Source: Chloroflexota bacterium (GTDB taxonomy: Bacteria; Chloroflexota; Limnocylindria; Limnocylindrales; CSP1-4). From it: 13,385 bases of DNA. Made by a program: the position numbers and the translations under genes. Location: contig JAJYDP010000060.1 in assembly GCA_021777365.1 (NCBI GenBank), positions 1-13,385 on the forward strand, read 5' to 3'. Positions 11,419 to 13,385 of the stretch are shown here, piece by piece; the stretch's first letter is position 1; each line of letters starts with the position of its first letter. The notes beneath the pieces are model-generated. The model had not been told where the DNA came from. It made no database searches and worked only from the letters and a program-made list of their open reading frames with translations.

Positions 11419-13385
11419 CTACGGCGTGAGGGGCACGTACGGGGCGAGCGACCGCGGCACGACGGCGCTGACCTCGATGCCACTGCATGCCGGCAGGTCG
11501 CTGCCCATGCCGGGCCCCCAGGCGGAGAGGGTGGTGGAGCCCGACGCGCCCGGCGCCGTGACCCGCAGCGTGGCGTAGGACGGCGGGCAGGTGTTCGCCG
11601 CGCCGGCGGGGTTGTCGCCGCCGGCGAAGGCCGCGAAGGCGTCCTGGCCCGGTTCGAGCACGACGTTCGGCGCCTGTTGCAGCGTCGGCGAGCCGAGGAC
11701 GGCGGGCACCTCGCGTGCGCGGGTCTGGGCGCCGGAGGCGTTGACGCCGACGAGGGTGGGCCACCCCCGCATCGCGCACGCGTCGCTGCCGGCGTTCACG
11801 AAGCGGAGCCAGCCGCCGACCGTCCCCGCCGCCGCGCCGCTGTCGACGATCGAGACCCGGAGCTGCCCCGTCGTGCACCGGGGAGCCGTGAGCGCCGGCG
11901 ACGGCGAGGCGGCCTCGGCCGGCGCGCTCGCCACCGCCCGCCACAGGCGCGTCACCGGCGGGTCCCCGACGCTCCGCCCGATGACGAGGACGCCGTCGGG
12001 GACGACGAGGCTACGTCCCAGCCAGCGATCGGCCTGTGCCACGTCGCCCTCGAAGACGGGGCCCGTGGCGGTGCCGCCCGTCTCGGCGAGGCGCTGCCAG
12101 TGGCGGCCGTCGGTCGAGCTCCACCACGCGATGGCGTTGTGGTCCCCGGAGCTCGTCGCGACGAGGTGGGCCCCGTCGTCGGTGATCCCGTACGAGGGCA
12201 GCACGGGACCGCCGGTGGGCGGCGACGCGACGCCGCCGACCGCCGCCGAGATGGGGATCCACGTCTGACCGTCCGTCGACGTCCAGGCCGCCGCTTCCTT
12301 CCCGCCGGTCGCGGACCCGACGGCGACCAGGCCGTCCTCGCCCACGTAGATGTCCGAGACGTAGGCCCCACCGCTCGCCGGCCGCTCGACCGTTCCCTGC
12401 GTCCAGTGCTGCCCGTCGGCGGACCACCAGGCCGCCGCGGTGGCGGGGACCGTCGCCGGGGGCGAACCCGTTCCGCTGAACTGCCGGGAACCCGTGCCGC
12501 CGCCGATGACGAAGCCCGGCCCGGCGGCGCGCGCGCTGAAGAGGCGTGCGCCGGCGAACACCGACCCGAGCGACTCGCGCTGCCAGCGTGCCCCGCTCGG
12601 GGAGATCCAGACGGACGCGGTGCCCGAGGCGGTCTCGCCCACGGCCACGAGCCCCGAGGGACCCGCGGCGATGCTGCTGATCATCGCTCCCGAGAGGTCG
12701 GCCGGACCGATCACCCGCGTCCAGGCCACCCCGTCGGGCGACGTCCAGATCGCCTGCGGCACGGGACCGCAGGTCTGGCCCGCGCCGGGGGCCGAGCAGA
12801 CGGGCTGACCGTCCTGGCCCCAGGCGAGGAGGCCCGACGTCGTCGTCACCAGCGACAGTGGCCCGGCGCCGGCGAAGGCGCGGTCCTCGCGGCTCAGCTC
12901 GGTCCAGTTCAGGCCGTCGACGGAGTCCCAGAACGCCGTCTCCCTCGAGGTGCCGACCTGCACCTGCCCCGTCGCGTAGAGCTGGTCGTGGGAGAACACC
13001 ACGTCGTCGGGTCCGGAGGGGTCAGGGAACACGGATCGCCCGGACCAGTCGAGGGTGCCCCAGGCGCCACCAACGAAGACGAACGGGGGGCCTGGGGGTC
13101 CGTTCGGAGTCGACTTCGACGAGGGACCGGGCGCCGGCGAGCCGGGAGTCGCAGACGGGATCACCCCGGGCGAGGCGGACGGGCCGACCGAGGGGACGGT
13201 CAGCGCGCCCGTCCCTGTCGGCGGCCTCGTCGCCACGAGGATCCCGGCGGCCACCACGATGACGCCCGCGGCGGCGAGTCCGGCAACCAGGCGCAGGCCG
13301 ACGCGTCCCACGACCCGGCGCCGCGAGCCGTCCTCGTCGGCGGCGATGTCGCGGATGTCTGCCCGCAGCGACGCGGGAGGCTCGC
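11419..13385 (-). CDS. Membrane-anchored Asp-box repeat protein with C-terminal DUF4232-like domain, 5'-partial
   Basis: The frame stays open through the right window edge. The GTG at 13311 is probably internal, because the upstream residues EPPASLRADIRDIAADEDG resemble the charged cytosolic tails of the other two membrane proteins here. Numbering from GTG 13311: one helix at about 7-27 (LVAGLAAAGVIVVAAGILVA), then a Pro/Ser/Gly linker to about 70. Six Asp-box-like repeats follow (FWDSVDGLNW, IWTSPDGVAW, VWISPSGARW, WWSADGQHW, AWTSTDGQTW, WWSSTDGRHW), typical of a sialidase/BNR-type propeller. From Cys 479 comes a DUF4232-like domain (CTTGQLRVSIVDSG, LRFVNAGSDACAMRGWPTLV, a late ACSG). Its role may be extracytoplasmic sensing or binding; no catalytic set is evident. 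Stop: TAG 11421-11419. Confidence 0.85.
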   Translation of the reverse strand, partial: EPPASLRADIRDIAADEDGSRRRVVGRVGLRLVAGLAAAGVIVVAAGILVATRPPTGTGALTVPSVGPSASPGVIPSATPGSPAPGPSSKSTPNGPPGPPFVFVGGAWGTLDWSGRSVFPDPSGPDDVVFSHDQLYATGQVQVGTSRETAFWDSVDGLNWTELSREDRAFAGAGPLSLVTTTSGLLAWGQDGQPVCSAPGAGQTCGPVPQAIWTSPDGVAWTRVIGPADLSGAMISSIAAGPSGLVAVGETASGTASVWISPSGARWQRESLGSVFAGARLFSARAAGPGFVIGGGTGSRQFSGTGSPPATVPATAAAWWSADGQHWTQGTVERPASGGAYVSDIYVGEDGLVAVGSATGGKEAAAWTSTDGQTWIPISAAVGGVASPPTGGPVLPSYGITDDGAHLVATSSGDHNAIAWWSSTDGRHWQRLAETGGTATGPVFEGDVAQADRWLGRSLVVPDGVLVIGRSVGDPPVTRLWRAVASAPAEAASPSPALTAPRCTTGQLRVSIVDSGAAAGTVGGWLRFVNAGSDACAMRGWPTLVGVNASGAQTRAREVPAVLGSPTLQQAPNVVLEPGQDAFAAFAGGDNPAGAANTCPPSYATLRVTAPGASGSTTLSAWGPGMGSDLPACSGIEVSAVVPRSLAPYVPLTP

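Noticed and set aside
1..13385. CRISPR array, rRNA or tRNA genes, riboswitch
   Set aside because: No regularly spaced direct repeats, no RNA gene signatures and no recognisable riboswitch core were seen.

Overview
The window is uniformly very GC-rich. It carries an ECF sigma factor followed by a membrane-anchored beta-propeller protein, two more membrane-anchored repeat-domain proteins with Pro/Ser/Ala-rich linkers, and a DUF4232-type C-terminal domain. That combination suggests a high-GC soil or freshwater bacterium, most likely Chloroflexota (Limnocylindria-like) or possibly Actinomycetota. This taxonomic guess rests on style only; there is no rRNA or marker gene.

Layout. (1) Positions 1-1463: the 3' part of a membrane-anchored extracytoplasmic protein whose N-terminus lies outside the window. 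(2) 1690-4517: an ECF sigma factor gene and, with an ATGA overlap, a 765-residue membrane protein carrying two propeller-like domains, presumably its regulator or sensor. (3) 4600-9106: a 4.5-kb insertion-sequence-like element. It has 25-bp perfect terminal inverted repeats, each continuing into partly conserved sequence, and an 8-bp direct repeat (TCTCGTTC) on both sides. Inside are a multi-pass membrane protein gene (+) and, convergent to it, a two-gene operon (-): a DDE transposase with two N-terminal zinc-finger-like modules, and a DEDDh 3'-5' exonuclease with a Cys-rich C-terminal extension, joined by a GTGA overlap. (4) 9115-11188: a stretch bounded by the same inverted-repeat arms but with no transposase. 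It holds a multi-pass membrane protein split over two frames and a convergent lipoprotein gene. (5) 11419-13385: a membrane-anchored protein with six Asp-box-like repeats and a DUF4232-like domain, running off the window at its 5' end.

The most unusual structure is the family of palindromic sites at about 4557-4635, 9072-9149 and 11153-11206, with a half-site at 1502-1538. Each full site is two transposon-end-like arms facing each other across an 8-bp spacer (TCTCGTTC, TCTCGTTC, GATCGTTC). The boxes AGAGACCGGCAG, GTGTTG and GTGGTAA recur at nearly fixed distances. The central element appears to have inserted into the spacer of a pre-existing palindrome built from arms like its own, so one landing site became two. 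The sigma/propeller block and the membrane/lipoprotein block would then be transposase-less neighbours bounded by the same ends. The insertion of 4600-9106 is well supported. Mobility of the two flanking blocks is inference.
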